A model generated the notes under the pieces. The model was not told the DNA's origin, made no database searches, and saw only the letters and a list, made by a program, of their open reading frames with translations. A program made the position numbers and the translations under genes. 64,000 nt of DNA from assembly GCF_030409505.1 (NCBI RefSeq), contig NZ_JAUFPZ010000002.1, positions 3,541,501 to 3,605,500 on the forward strand, in the 5' to 3' direction. Below, piece by piece: positions 35,844 through 45,827 of the stretch (positions are counted from its first letter, which is position 1; each line of letters opens with the position of its first letter). Source of the stretch: Zunongwangia endophytica (GTDB lineage: Bacteria > Bacteroidota > Bacteroidia > Flavobacteriales > Flavobacteriaceae).

Positions 35844-37448
35844 ATGATGAAAAACTATAAATTTTTAGCAGTTGGTTTATTGGCTTTGGGAATAGTTTCT
35901 TGTGAGCCAGATTTAGATAATCCAATAGATGAAGAAGGAGGTCTGTATAATAATGGAGAAGCAGATTTCTCTAATTATGTTGCTCTTGGAAATTCGTTAA
36001 CCGCAGGTTATGCAGATAACGCACTTTATATTACAGGGCAAAGAAATTCGTATCCAAATATTTTAGCGGGACAGTTCGCTTTAACGCAGGAAACGCAAGA
36101 GTTTACAATTCCTTATATGAATGATAATGCCGGCGGACTTTTACTATCTGGCGAACCATTGCAGGGATTTAATAATCGGTTAGTGCTAGCCGTTGATGAA
36201 AATGGGGAGCGTGCTCCTTCAGTTTATACCGGAATGTCGCCTACAACAGATATATCAAATGTTTTAGAAGGACCTTTTAGTAATATGGGAGTGCCGGGTG
36301 CTAAATCTTATCATTTGGGTGTGAATGGTTATGGTAATATAGCAGGAGTACAGGCTGGTCTTGCAAATCCTTATTTTGTAAGATTCGCGTCTTCACCTCA
36401 GACAAGTATCATGGCCGATGCAATGGCTCAAAATCCAACATTTTTCTCACTTTGGATAGGAAATAATGATGTTTTAGGTTATGCAAGTTCAGGAGGGATA
36501 GGAGTAAACCAGGCAGGTAATTTTAACCCTGCAACTTATGGATCTAATGATATTACAGATCCTATGGTGTTTGCTCAGGTATATTCAGATTTAGTGCAAA
36601 CTTTAATCTCTGGTGGAGCCAACGGTGTCCTTATTAATATTCCAGACGTGACTGATGTAGCATTTTTTAATACCGTTCCGTTTAATGCACTCAATCCCGC
36701 AACCAACGACAATTTTGCAGCTCAAATTCCTACTTTAAATGCTACTTTTTCACAGTTAAATCAGGTTTTTGCCGCCTTACAAGCTTCTGATAGAAGTATT
36801 CAGTATTCTGAAACAGCGGCTTCACCAGTATTGATTTTTGATGAATCATTAACAAATCTTTCAGCGCAAATTACTCAGGTTCTAACGCAATCTGGATTCG
36901 ATGCGTCTATGGCTGCACTATATGGTCAGCAGTTTGGGCAGGTTCGTCAGGCTAATTCCGAAGATTTATTCACCCTTACTTCTTCAAGAGTAATTGGGCA
37001 GCTTAATGAAACACGTTTCGCTCAGCTAGTTCAGGCAGGAGTGCCGCAAGAAATGGCAGGGCAACTCGCAATAAATGGGATTACCTATCCGCTAGGTGAT
37101 GAGTATGTATTAATACCAAGCGAACAGACCGAAATTTTAGAAGCTACCAATGCTTTTAATACTTCCATAGAAAGTATTGCGACAACCAATAATCTTGCTT
37201 TTGTCGATGCTAACGCTATGCTTAGCCAGGTGGCTAATGGAGGTATTGCTTTTGATGGAGGCTCAGTTAATTCTACTTTTGGTACTGGTGGTGCATTTTC
37301 TTTGGATGGTGTTCACTTAACACCAAGAGGATATGCGGTAATGGCAAACGAGATTATCGATCAAATAAATGCAACTTATGGTTCTACGGTTCCTAAAGTA
37401 AATGTTGGTCAATACAACACCATAACGCCTAGTAATGATGTGCAGTAA
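35844..37448 (+). CDS. SGNH/GDSL hydrolase lipoprotein
   Basis: A 534-aa protein with a lipoprotein signal (LLALGIVSCEPD, lipobox Cys near residue 20) and SGNH blocks: block I ALGNSLTAGYADN with the catalytic Ser, block III WIGNNDVLG, and block V DGVHLTPRGYAVMAN with Asp and His. It is expected at the outer membrane as an esterase or lipase. It is co-transcribed with the FadL-like porin, suggesting a pair that releases and imports acyl products (inferred). ATG 35847 is an alternative start. Confidence 0.92.
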   Translation: MMKNYKFLAVGLLALGIVSCEPDLDNPIDEEGGLYNNGEADFSNYVALGNSLTAGYADNALYITGQRNSYPNILAGQFALTQETQEFTIPYMNDNAGGLLLSGEPLQGFNNRLVLAVDENGERAPSVYTGMSPTTDISNVLEGPFSNMGVPGAKSYHLGVNGYGNIAGVQAGLANPYFVRFASSPQTSIMADAMAQNPTFFSLWIGNNDVLGYASSGGIGVNQAGNFNPATYGSNDITDPMVFAQVYSDLVQTLISGGANGVLINIPDVTDVAFFNTVPFNALNPATNDNFAAQIPTLNATFSQLNQVFAALQASDRSIQYSETAASPVLIFDESLTNLSAQITQVLTQSGFDASMAALYGQQFGQVRQANSEDLFTLTSSRVIGQLNETRFAQLVQAGVPQEMAGQLAINGITYPLGDEYVLIPSEQTEILEATNAFNTSIESIATTNNLAFVDANAMLSQVANGGIAFDGGSVNSTFGTGGAFSLDGVHLTPRGYAVMANEIIDQINATYGSTVPKVNVGQYNTITPSNDVQ

Positions 37449-37474
37449 TGATAAACTTATATTAAAATAAAGAA

Positions 37475-37501
37475 AGTCGGCAATTAGCCGGCTTTTTTTT
37501 T
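37475..37501 (+). terminator. Hairpin terminator after the SGNH lipoprotein gene
   Basis: A 7-bp stem (AGTCGGC against GCCGGCT, one G-T pair) with a 5-base loop and a run of nine T residues lies 27 bases after the stop. It is a classical intrinsic terminator on the plus strand. Confidence 0.85.
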
Positions 37502-37533
37502 CGCAATTTTGAGGTATTCAAACCAAATAAAAT

Positions 37534-37875
37534 ATGAGACTTTTACTAAAACTTCTTTTATCGGCCCTTGTAGTGGTTGGTCTTGCTAAGATTTTACCCG
37601 GCGTAAGTGTAAGTAGTTATCTAACAGCTTTTATAGTAGCTGTAGTACTTGCGGTCTTAAACCTGATCTTAAAACCAATATTGGTCGTTCTTACCTTACC
37701 GGTAACAATTTTAACCTTTGGATTATTCCTATTAATTATAAATGCCATAATTATATTTCTTGCAGATAGCTTTATAGGAGGATTCAGCGTAGATGGTTGG
37801 TTTATGGCGATTATTTTTAGTCTGCTTTTTTCTTTGTTTCAGTCGATATTGTATTCACTTCTCGATAAGGATTAG
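37534..37875 (+). CDS. Phage holin family 4 (PF04020-like) membrane protein
   Basis: A 113-aa protein with four hydrophobic helices. The motif LNLILKPILVVLTLPVTILT, FGLFLLIINA and the FSVDGWFMAIIFSLLFS segment match the family often annotated as phage holin family 4 superfamily IV. In Bacteroidota these are widespread chromosomal membrane proteins with no phage context, and none is seen here. Function is unknown. Confidence 0.88.
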   Translation: MRLLLKLLLSALVVVGLAKILPGVSVSSYLTAFIVAVVLAVLNLILKPILVVLTLPVTILTFGLFLLIINAIIIFLADSFIGGFSVDGWFMAIIFSLLFSLFQSILYSLLDKD

Positions 37876-37905
37876 AAGCTTGCTGAAATTCAATAATTTG
37901 AAACT

Positions 37906-37935
37906 TTGCAGGCTTATGAAAAAAGCTTAATTTTG
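37906..37935 (+). promoter_or_regulatory. Predicted promoter of trigger factor gene
   Basis: TTG at 37906-37908, a 19-base spacer and TAATTTTG at 37928-37935 match the Bacteroidota consensus exactly. This supports the tig start at 37963, 28 bases downstream. Confidence 0.72.
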
Positions 37936-37962
37936 CACACCAATTTTTATAATAAGTCAAGA

Positions 37963-39285
37963 ATGAATATTACCAGAGAGAATATTGATAAATTGAATGC
38001 GGTAGTTAAAGTAGATATCGCAAAAGACGACTATGCTCCTAAAGTAGAGAAAATCCTTAAGGATTACCGTAAAAACGCCAATATTCCTGGCTTTAGAAAA
38101 GGTCATGTTCCTATGGGAATGGTGAAAAAGCAATACGGGCAGGCTGTTTTAGTAGATGAGGTAAATAAATTACTACAGGAGAATCTTAATAAATATCTTA
38201 CTGAAGAAAAATTAGATGTTCTTGGAAATCCTATTCCAAAAGAGCAAGAAGACTTCGACTGGAATAAAGATGAGTATACTTTTGAATTTGAAATAGGTCT
38301 TGCACCAGAGTTTGAAGTTGATCTTGACTTAGAAAAACCGGTAGCTAAATATAATATCGTAGCAGATGATAAGATGATCGATAGCCAAATCGAATCTATC
38401 CAGAAGCAATACGGTAAATTAATTTCTAAGGAAGAAGTTGAAGAAGGAGATATCGTAGCCGGTACTTTCAAAAATGAAGAAGAAGGCATCGAGAACGAAA
38501 CTTCTATTGAGTTAGAAAAAATTAAAGGAAAGAGAAATCTTAATAAATTTGTTGGCGCTAAAGCTGGTGATGTTATTACATTGAAGACAAAAAGTCTTTT
38601 TGAAGATGATCACGACTTGCAACAACAGTTAAAGGTTGAGCACGATAAAGCGCACGATCTTGATATCGAAGTAGAATTTACTATTTCTGAAGTTAACAAA
38701 AGAGAGCTTGCAGATTTAGATCAGGAATTATTTGACAAACTTTTTGGAGAAGGGAAAGTAACTTCAGTTACCGAGCTTAAAGAAAAGATCAAAGAAGATG
38801 CAGAGAAGCAATTTACTCAGCAAAGTGATCAACAATTAATGAATGATGTTACTGAAGCATTAATTGAAAAAACAGACTTCGAACTTCCTAAAGAATTTCT
38901 TCAAAAATGGATTAGAACTGTTGGTGAAAAGCCATTAACTGAAGAAGAAGCGGTTGAAGAATACGAAAAAAGCGAAAAAGGTTTACGTTACCAGTTAATC
39001 GAAGGGAAAATCGTTAAAGAGCACGATATTCAGGTAGATTTCGAAGCACTTAAAGCTTTCGCTAAAGAGAAAATAAAAGAACAAATGGCTCAATTTGGTC
39101 AGATGGATCCTGCAGATAAAGAATTAGACGATATCGCAGCAAGAATCCTTTCTAATCAGGACGAAGTTAAGCGTCTTTCTGAGCAATTAGTAAACGAAAA
39201 GCTGTTAAATTTCTACAAAGAGAATATGAAATTTGACGAAAAGGAAGTTACTTACGATGATTTTGTGAAAGAGATCTATAACTAA
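37963..39285 (+). CDS. tig: Trigger factor
   Basis: Trigger factor binds the ribosome and shields nascent chains. The 440-aa protein has the ribosome-docking signature GFRKGHVPMGMVKKQYG (about 40-56), a central PPIase-like domain (about 150-240) and a long helical C-terminal chaperone domain (about 250-440). The frame is open further upstream to 37906, but that stretch contains the promoter, so ATG 37963 (MNITRENIDKLN) is the start. clpP and clpX follow, as in many bacteria, after an intervening terminator. Confidence 0.95.
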   Translation: MNITRENIDKLNAVVKVDIAKDDYAPKVEKILKDYRKNANIPGFRKGHVPMGMVKKQYGQAVLVDEVNKLLQENLNKYLTEEKLDVLGNPIPKEQEDFDWNKDEYTFEFEIGLAPEFEVDLDLEKPVAKYNIVADDKMIDSQIESIQKQYGKLISKEEVEEGDIVAGTFKNEEEGIENETSIELEKIKGKRNLNKFVGAKAGDVITLKTKSLFEDDHDLQQQLKVEHDKAHDLDIEVEFTISEVNKRELADLDQELFDKLFGEGKVTSVTELKEKIKEDAEKQFTQQSDQQLMNDVTEALIEKTDFELPKEFLQKWIRTVGEKPLTEEEAVEEYEKSEKGLRYQLIEGKIVKEHDIQVDFEALKAFAKEKIKEQMAQFGQMDPADKELDDIAARILSNQDEVKRLSEQLVNEKLLNFYKENMKFDEKEVTYDDFVKEIYN

Positions 39286-39312
39286 GCCTTTTTTATAATT
39301 TATACCTATCTT

Positions 39313-39346
39313 TAAGGCGTTATCCATATGGTATAACGCCTTTTTT
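39313..39346 (+). terminator. Hairpin terminator between tig and clpP
   Basis: The arms AAGGCGTTAT and ATAACGCCTT enclose a loop containing CCATATGG and end in a T-tract. It lies about 30 bases after the tig stop and 40 bases before clpP, so clpP must be made by read-through or its own weak promoter. Confidence 0.8.
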
Positions 39347-39385
39347 GGCTTTATGGGTAGCATGTGTAATTAAAAAGAAAAATTG

Positions 39386-40060
39386 ATGGATTACGGAAAA
39401 GAATTCGAAAAATACGCAACCCAGCATCACGGGATAAATAGCAATTATTATAACAAAATAGTAAGCAGTATGACCCCAATGGGGATGACGCCTAACATTA
39501 TTGAAGAGCGCCAAATGAATGCTGTAGCGATGGATGTATTTTCACGATTAATGATGGACAGGATCATATTTATGGGAACTGGCATCAACGATCAAGTAGC
39601 TAATATTATCCAGGCGCAATTATTATTTTTAGAAAGTACAGATTCTTCAAAAGATATTCAAATTTATATAAACTCTCCTGGTGGTAGTGTATACGCTGGT
39701 TTAGGTATTTATGATACGATGCAGTTTATAAAGCCAGATGTTGCTACAATTTGTACTGGTATGGCAGCTTCTATGGGAGCAGTATTACTTTGTGCAGGTA
39801 CTGAAGGAAAGCGTAGTGGATTACCACATTCTAGAGTGATGATTCACCAACCTCTTGGTGGAGCTCAGGGACAAGCTAGCGATATCGAAATTACAGCAAG
39901 AGAGATTATTACTTTAAAAGAAGAATTATACAAAATTATCTCTAAACATTCTGGGCAGTCTTACGAGAAAGTACACGAAGATAGTGATCGTGATTACTGG
40001 ATGAAAGCTGATAAGGCCAAAGAATACGGGATGATCGATGAAATTCTTACAAGAGACTAA
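39386..40060 (+). CDS. clpP: ATP-dependent Clp protease proteolytic subunit
   Basis: ClpP is the tetradecameric serine peptidase that degrades proteins unfolded by ClpX. The 224-aa protein has the catalytic Ser129 in GMAASMGAVLL, His154 in VMIHQPLGG and the Asp in DSDRDYWM. A TTG at 39383 directly precedes ATG 39386, which is the better start. The N-terminus (about 30 residues before EERQMNAVAMDVFSRL) is a little longer than in E. coli, which is common in Bacteroidota. Confidence 0.97.
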   Translation: MDYGKEFEKYATQHHGINSNYYNKIVSSMTPMGMTPNIIEERQMNAVAMDVFSRLMMDRIIFMGTGINDQVANIIQAQLLFLESTDSSKDIQIYINSPGGSVYAGLGIYDTMQFIKPDVATICTGMAASMGAVLLCAGTEGKRSGLPHSRVMIHQPLGGAQGQASDIEITAREIITLKEELYKIISKHSGQSYEKVHEDSDRDYWMKADKAKEYGMIDEILTRD

Positions 40061-40132
40061 GAAGTAATACGAACGAATTTTAGAGAAGAGTTTTAGAATC
40101 GGTTTCTAAAACTGAACAGGAAATTAAATAAG

Positions 40133-41365
40133 ATGGCGAAAGAAGAATTAGAATGTTCCTTTTGTGGAAGAAAAAAGCCGGAAACCAATCTATTGATTGC
40201 CGGCTTGGATGCTCACATCTGTGATCGATGTATAGAGCAGGCGCATGGTATTGTGCTTGAAGAATCCAAACAAGGGGAAGCAAACGAGTTATCTTCAGAA
40301 TTAATGCTAAGTAAGCCTAAATCTATTAAGGCTTTTTTAGATGAATATATAATTGGTCAGGAAGCGACCAAAAAGGTAATGTCTGTTGCCGTTTACAACC
40401 ATTATAAACGATTATTACAACCGGATAGCGATGATGATATCGAAATCCAGAAAAGTAATATTGTAATGGTAGGAGAAACTGGTACCGGTAAAACCCTTAT
40501 GGCAAAAACGATCGCTAAAATGCTTAATGTGCCTTTAGCAATTGTAGATGCAACGGTATTAACCGAAGCTGGATATGTAGGAGAAGATGTTGAAGGAATT
40601 CTTACTCGTTTACTACAGGCAGCCGATTATAATTTGGAAAAAGCACAACGAGGAATTGTTTTTATTGACGAAATTGATAAGATTGCTCGTAAAAGCGATA
40701 ATCCTTCAATCACGAGAGATGTTTCTGGAGAAGGTGTTCAGCAGGCTTTACTAAAACTTCTGGAAGGAACCACAGTAAATGTTCCGCCAAAAGGAGGAAG
40801 AAAGCATCCAGATCAAAAATTTATCGAAGTAGATACAGAGAATATCTTGTTTATCGCCGGTGGAGCTTTTGATGGTATCGAGAAAAATATCAGCAAGCGT
40901 TTAAATATGCAAGCTGTAGGATTTAGTGCTTCTAAGAGCGATGATAATATTGAAAGAACCAATCTTTTAAAATATATCATCCCTAAAGATTTGAAAGATT
41001 TCGGACTTATTCCTGAGATTATTGGTCGTTTACCGGCACTTACGTATATGAATCCATTGGATAAAGATACGCTTAGATCAATCTTAACCGAGCCTAAAAA
41101 TGCGATTATCAAACAGTACACAAAATTGTTTGAAATGGATGAAATCGAATTCAGTGTAACCGATGAAGCTTTAGATTATATCGTAGAAAAAGCGGTAGAA
41201 TATAAACTTGGTGCACGTGGATTGCGTTCGCTTTGTGAAGCAATTTTAACCGATGCGATGTTTGACCTTCCTGAAAGTGATATTCATGAGTTTGAATTAA
41301 CCAAGAAATACGCTGACGAAAAATTAAATAAATCAACTATAAATGCATTAAAAGCAGCTTCATAG
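40133..41365 (+). CDS. clpX: ATP-dependent Clp protease ATP-binding subunit ClpX
   Basis: ClpX is the AAA+ unfoldase that feeds ClpP. The 410-aa protein has an N-terminal zinc-binding domain (C8, C11, C30, C33), Walker A GETGTGKT, Walker [11 protein letters not shown], the [19 protein letters not shown] pore-proximal region, and sensor 2 (GARGLRS). An AT-rich 10-bp hairpin precedes its start. A terminator follows. Confidence 0.98.
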   Translation: MAKEELECSFCGRKKPETNLLIAGLDAHICDRCIEQAHGIVLEESKQGEANELSSELMLSKPKSIKAFLDEYIIGQEATKKVMSVAVYNHYKRLLQPDSDDDIEIQKSNIVMVGETGTGKTLMAKTIAKMLNVPLAIVDATVLTEAGYVGEDVEGILTRLLQAADYNLEKAQRGIVFIDEIDKIARKSDNPSITRDVSGEGVQQALLKLLEGTTVNVPPKGGRKHPDQKFIEVDTENILFIAGGAFDGIEKNISKRLNMQAVGFSASKSDDNIERTNLLKYIIPKDLKDFGLIPEIIGRLPALTYMNPLDKDTLRSILTEPKNAIIKQYTKLFEMDEIEFSVTDEALDYIVEKAVEYKLGARGLRSLCEAILTDAMFDLPESDIHEFELTKKYADEKLNKSTINALKAAS

Positions 41366-41386
41366 TTGAAACTTAATATTAGTTGA

Positions 41387-41423
41387 AAAGCCTCATGAAT
41401 TCTATAATTTATGAGGCTTTTTT
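41387..41423 (+). terminator. Hairpin terminator after clpX
   Basis: The arms AAAGCCTCAT and ATGAGGCTTT pair perfectly, with a loop of about 14 bases that can pair further, and end in a T-tract 22 bases after the clpX stop. The remaining sequence to aceE (about 195 bases) shows no clear gene or consensus promoter. Confidence 0.8.
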
Positions 41424-41618
41424 ATTTTGATCTGTTACTCGCTTTTCTGAAAAAAACTATACAAAAGTTCTCTTAGAAAACAAGAATATTCAACTTTTAT
41501 TTTTTTGAAAGTTTTAGCATTGCACTATAATCTTCTGTTAATCATTTTAACTCAGCCTTATTAATTGGTAATTTCATAAGAAGAGAAACTCTTTTCACCA
41601 ATCAATAAATTGCAAAGC

Positions 41619-44282
41619 ATGGCTAAGGAAAATGAAAGTAATACCGAGATTGAAAATCAGGAATGGCTGGATTCGCTCAAATGGGTATTGCAAAATGAAT
41701 CGAAAGAACGAGTTGAAGAAATCCTAAAATTACTTCAGGCTGAAGCACAAAGAAACGGTGTGAAGCAAGACTTTCCCCTTACCACTTCTTATATAAATAC
41801 TATAAGCCCGGAAGATGAAGAAAATTATCCGGGAGATATCGAAATTGAAGAAAAAATCTTAGGATATATTCGCTGGAATGCCATGGCCATGGTGGTGAGA
41901 GCAAATAATGAAAGTAAAGGTATAGGTGGTCACGTGTCTACATATTCTTCTATCGCACACATGTGGGAAGTTGGTTTTAACCACTTCTATAAATTGGATC
42001 GCAAAGCTGGTTCAGATATGGTCTACTTTCAAGGACACGCATCACCTGGTGTTTATTCTCGAGCTTTTTTAGAAGGTAGATTAACTGAAGAGCATTTAGA
42101 GAACTTCCGTAGAGAAATAAAATCAGATAAAGGTCTTACTTCTTATCCGCATCCTCATTTAATGCCAGAATTTTGGAATTTCCCAACCGTTTCTATGGGA
42201 TTGGGGCCAATCAATGCAATTTATCAGGCACGCTTTAATAAATATCTAGAGAAGCGTGGTTTAATAGAAGAGAACGATCAGCAAATTTGGGCATATTTAG
42301 GCGATGGAGAGATGGACGAGCCGGAAGCTCGTGGTGCTATTAACATCGCTTCTCGTGATAATTTGGATAATTTAACCTTTGTGGTAGATTGTAATCTTCA
42401 ACGTTTGGATGGTCCGGTACGAGGAAACGGAAAAATCGTTCAGGAGTTGGAAGGTTTATTTCGTGGAGCAGGATGGAACGTGATTAAACTGCTTTGGGGG
42501 AAAGATTGGGATCCTGTTTTCGAAAAAGATACTGAGGGTAAACTGATTAGCTTATTAGATGAATTGCCAGACGGACAACTTCAAAAATATGCATTTTCTG
42601 AAGGAGATTTTATTCGTGAAGATCTCTTCGGAAAAGATAAAAACTTAGCTGAAATCGTAAAAGATCTTTCTGATGATGAGTTGAAGCGTTTAAAACGTGG
42701 AGGGCACGATCAACAGAAAATTTATAATGCGTATAAAAAAGCAACCGAACATAAAGGGCAGCCTACTATTATTTTGGCACAAACCATTAAAGGTTACGGT
42801 CAGGGTAAAGCTGGAGAAGCCAGTAATGTTTCCCATAAAACAAAAAGCTTTAAGGAAGATGAATTAAAATCGTTTAGAGATTTCTTCAATCTGCCAATTT
42901 CAGATAAGGAGATTAAAGATATTCCGTTTTTAAAACCTGAAGAAGATAGCGAGGAAATTAAATATCTTCAGAAAAAGCGTAAAGATTTAGGCGGTTTTAT
43001 GCCGCAACGCAAAGATGAAAGCGAAGCGATAAAAGCGCCCGATAAAAAAGTATTTAAAAGTTTTCTGGAAGGTTCAGGAGACGATGAGGCAGCAACAACC
43101 ATGGTAATGGTGCAAACGTTAAGCCGATTATTTAAAGATAAAGAATTAGGTAAATATATCGTTCCTATTATTCCAGATGAATCCAGAACTTTTGGAATGG
43201 AATCCTTATTCAGGCAAGTTGGTATTTATGCGCCCGGCGGTCAGGTCTATGAGCCGGTAGATAAAGAAAGTTTGCTGTTTTATAATGAATCTGAACAAGG
43301 TGCTATTATGGAAGAGGGAATTACTGAAGCAGGTTGCATGGCAGAGTTCATTGCTGCTGGTACCGCTTATCTTAATCAGGGTATTCCTATGATTCCTTTT
43401 TACTTCTTTTATTCCATGTTTGGTTTTCAAAGAACCGGGGATTTAATTTGGGCAGCAGCAGATGCCGGTGCAAAAGGATTTTTAATTGGAGGTATTTCAG
43501 GAAGAACAAGTCTGCCGGGTGAAGGTTTACAACACCAGGACGGGAACAGTCATTTATTTGCCTATGCTTTTCCGACGGTAAAAGCTTACGATCCTGCTTT
43601 TGCTTACGAGCTGGCAACGATTGTGAAAGCCGGAATACAGGAAATGTATATCGATAAAAAAACATTTCAGTATTATATCACACTTGGAAATGCGACCTAC
43701 AAAATGCCTAAAATGCCGAAAGATAGTGAAGAAGGTATTTTGAAAGGTATGTATAAATTTCAGAAAACAAGAAAACGCAAAACCGATAAAAAAGCGCATC
43801 TTTTTGGTAGCGGATCTATAATGGCTGAAGTGTTGGAAGCCGCCGAAATTTTAGAAAAAGAATATGATGTTGCGGTAGATATTTGGAGCATCACCAGTTA
43901 CAAAACACTTTATGATAATGCGATAGATGTTGAACGTGATAATCGTTTAAAAACACAGCTTAATAAAGAGAAAAATTATATTCAGGATTGTCTGGAAGAA
44001 GAAAAAGGTGTTTTTGTGGCAGCTTCAGATTATGTAAAAGCATTGCCAGAATCTATTGCTAAATGGTTCCCTGCACATCTTGCTGCTTTAGGAACCGATG
44101 GTTTTGGGCGTAGTGATGCAAGACCAGAACTACGTAATTTCTTCGAAGTAAACGCTGCACATATTGTATTTACTACGCTTTACGAATTAGCAAACGAAGG
44201 AAAAATTAAAGCCAAGCAGTTAAAAGATGCCGCTAAGAAATTTGACATCGATGCTAAAAAACCGAATCCAAGAACATCCTAA
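41619..44282 (+). CDS. aceE: Pyruvate dehydrogenase E1 component, homodimeric type
   Basis: E1 decarboxylates pyruvate on thiamine diphosphate and passes the acetyl group to E2. The 887-aa single chain is the homodimeric (AceE) type, with the ThDP signature YLGDGEMDEPEARGAI and the DCNLQRLDGPVRGN segment. It matches AceE of Proteobacteria in length and layout rather than the separate alpha and beta E1 chains common in other bacteria. ATG 41619 is preferred over TTG 41610. aceF follows after 18 bases. Confidence 0.96.
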   Translation: MAKENESNTEIENQEWLDSLKWVLQNESKERVEEILKLLQAEAQRNGVKQDFPLTTSYINTISPEDEENYPGDIEIEEKILGYIRWNAMAMVVRANNESKGIGGHVSTYSSIAHMWEVGFNHFYKLDRKAGSDMVYFQGHASPGVYSRAFLEGRLTEEHLENFRREIKSDKGLTSYPHPHLMPEFWNFPTVSMGLGPINAIYQARFNKYLEKRGLIEENDQQIWAYLGDGEMDEPEARGAINIASRDNLDNLTFVVDCNLQRLDGPVRGNGKIVQELEGLFRGAGWNVIKLLWGKDWDPVFEKDTEGKLISLLDELPDGQLQKYAFSEGDFIREDLFGKDKNLAEIVKDLSDDELKRLKRGGHDQQKIYNAYKKATEHKGQPTIILAQTIKGYGQGKAGEASNVSHKTKSFKEDELKSFRDFFNLPISDKEIKDIPFLKPEEDSEEIKYLQKKRKDLGGFMPQRKDESEAIKAPDKKVFKSFLEGSGDDEAATTMVMVQTLSRLFKDKELGKYIVPIIPDESRTFGMESLFRQVGIYAPGGQVYEPVDKESLLFYNESEQGAIMEEGITEAGCMAEFIAAGTAYLNQGIPMIPFYFFYSMFGFQRTGDLIWAAADAGAKGFLIGGISGRTSLPGEGLQHQDGNSHLFAYAFPTVKAYDPAFAYELATIVKAGIQEMYIDKKTFQYYITLGNATYKMPKMPKDSEEGILKGMYKFQKTRKRKTDKKAHLFGSGSIMAEVLEAAEILEKEYDVAVDIWSITSYKTLYDNAIDVERDNRLKTQLNKEKNYIQDCLEEEKGVFVAASDYVKALPESIAKWFPAHLAALGTDGFGRSDARPELRNFFEVNAAHIVFTTLYELANEGKIKAKQLKDAAKKFDIDAKKPNPRTS

Positions 44283-44300
44283 TCAAAAAAGAAAACAAAA

Positions 44301-45725
44301 ATGGCTATAGAAATCAAAGTACCACAAATAGCAGACGGAGTTGAAACTGCTACAGTTTCAGAGATATTAGTTGCTGAAGGAGATAAAATTGAAAAAGACC
44401 AGGGCGTTATTGCTGTAGAAAGTGATAAAGCTTCTGTTGAGGTTCCGAGTTCAGATGCTGGGACAGTGAAAGAAATTAAGATTAGTGAAGGGGATGAAGT
44501 TAAAGTCGGTCAGGTAATTATTTTATTAGAAGACGACGGTGAATCTGATGAAGAAGAAGATGAGGATACTGAAGAATCTTCAGAAGATACAAAAGAAAAA
44601 GAAGACACTTCCGAAGAAGAAAGTGAAGATACAGATGATGCTGAACAGAAAGACGGCAAGAAAAAAAAGAAAGTAAAAGAAGAAAAGGCCGGCGATAGCA
44701 AAGATTCTGATGACGACGAGGAGGAAGACTCTGATGATGAAAAAGCTTCTAAAAATAAAGAATCCGACGAATCTGAATCTGATAATGAAGATAAAAAAGA
44801 GAAGAAAAAATCAGAGAAATCTTCTGGGAAATCTACCGGAGCAGGTATTCAGGCTTCACCTGGAACTCGTCGCTTAGCAAGAGAGCTTGGGGTAGATCTT
44901 AGTGAATTGGCAGAAGAAATTTCAGGAAAAATTTCAGAAAAAGACGTCAAAGAATTTGCTAAAGGTGGAAGCCAAAAATCGACAAAATCAGCTTCAGTTT
45001 CTTTACCCGATTTTGAAAAATGGGGAAGTGTAGAGCGTAAGTCGCTAAATAGTATCAGAAAAGCAACGGCCAAAAATGTAACCGCATCTTGGCAAGCGGT
45101 ACCGCATGTATTTCAGTTTGATGAAGCCGATATTACCGATATTCAGCAGTATTTAGAAGCGAATCAGAAAAAAGCTGAAAAAGCAGGAGGAAAACTAACG
45201 ATTACCGCTTTACTAACGAAGATTGTAGCTGGAGCGCTGGTTCAATTTCCTAAATTCAACGCTAGCGTAGATATGGAAAATCAGGAAATGATCCTGAAAA
45301 ACTATGTAAATATTGGTATTGCAGTAGCTACCGAAAAAGGACTTTTAGTACCGGTAATTAAAAATGCCGATCGAAAAAGTATTATAGAAATTGCTGCAGA
45401 ATTAAGCACTATTGCTGAAAAGGCTAGAGATGGTAAACTAAGCAAGGAAGATATGGAAGGCGCTAATTTCTCTATTTCTAATCTTGGCGGTATTGGCGGT
45501 ACTAATTTTACACCAATTGTTCCCGCACCACAATCCGGAATTTTAGGAATTTCACGTTCGGCTAAAAAGCCTGTTTATATCGAAGATGAATTTAAACCAA
45601 GAGATATTTTGCCGCTATGCCTGTCTTATGATCATCGTTTAATCGATGGTGCCGATGGTGCAGCATTTATCAATTGGATCACTCAGGCGCTGGAAGATCC
45701 TTATAAAGCTTTGCTTGGTGCGTAA
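44301..45725 (+). CDS. aceF: Dihydrolipoyllysine acetyltransferase (E2 of pyruvate dehydrogenase)
   Basis: The 474-aa E2 has one lipoyl domain (1-78, lipoylated K43 in ESDKASVEVPS), a very acidic Asp/Glu/Ser/Lys linker (about 80-180), an E1/E3-binding domain (about 188-220, SPGTRRLARELGVDLSEL), and the acetyltransferase core (about 245-474) with the active-site LSYDHRLIDGADGAAF. The linker lacks the Ala/Pro composition typical of E. coli E2 and is extraordinarily charged. It is in an operon with aceE. Confidence 0.96.
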   Translation: MAIEIKVPQIADGVETATVSEILVAEGDKIEKDQGVIAVESDKASVEVPSSDAGTVKEIKISEGDEVKVGQVIILLEDDGESDEEEDEDTEESSEDTKEKEDTSEEESEDTDDAEQKDGKKKKKVKEEKAGDSKDSDDDEEEDSDDEKASKNKESDESESDNEDKKEKKKSEKSSGKSTGAGIQASPGTRRLARELGVDLSELAEEISGKISEKDVKEFAKGGSQKSTKSASVSLPDFEKWGSVERKSLNSIRKATAKNVTASWQAVPHVFQFDEADITDIQQYLEANQKKAEKAGGKLTITALLTKIVAGALVQFPKFNASVDMENQEMILKNYVNIGIAVATEKGLLVPVIKNADRKSIIEIAAELSTIAEKARDGKLSKEDMEGANFSISNLGGIGGTNFTPIVPAPQSGILGISRSAKKPVYIEDEFKPRDILPLCLSYDHRLIDGADGAAFINWITQALEDPYKALLGA

Positions 45726-45827
45726 TTAGAACTCCCATGAGCTAAGCTTAATAGTTTAGAAGAGTAATTTTATTTTCTAAATGACCTTTGCAATATTGAA
45801 ATCTCGATTATCGAGTAAAAATAAATT

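Noticed and set aside
37534..37875. Possible prophage remnant (holin-like gene)
   Set aside because: The protein belongs to a membrane family called holin by homology, but no phage genes, integrase or att sites are nearby, and it is a common chromosomal gene in the phylum.
44510..44701. Antisense Ser-rich reading frame opposite aceF
   Set aside because: It is a mirror of the acidic linker codons and has no independent support.
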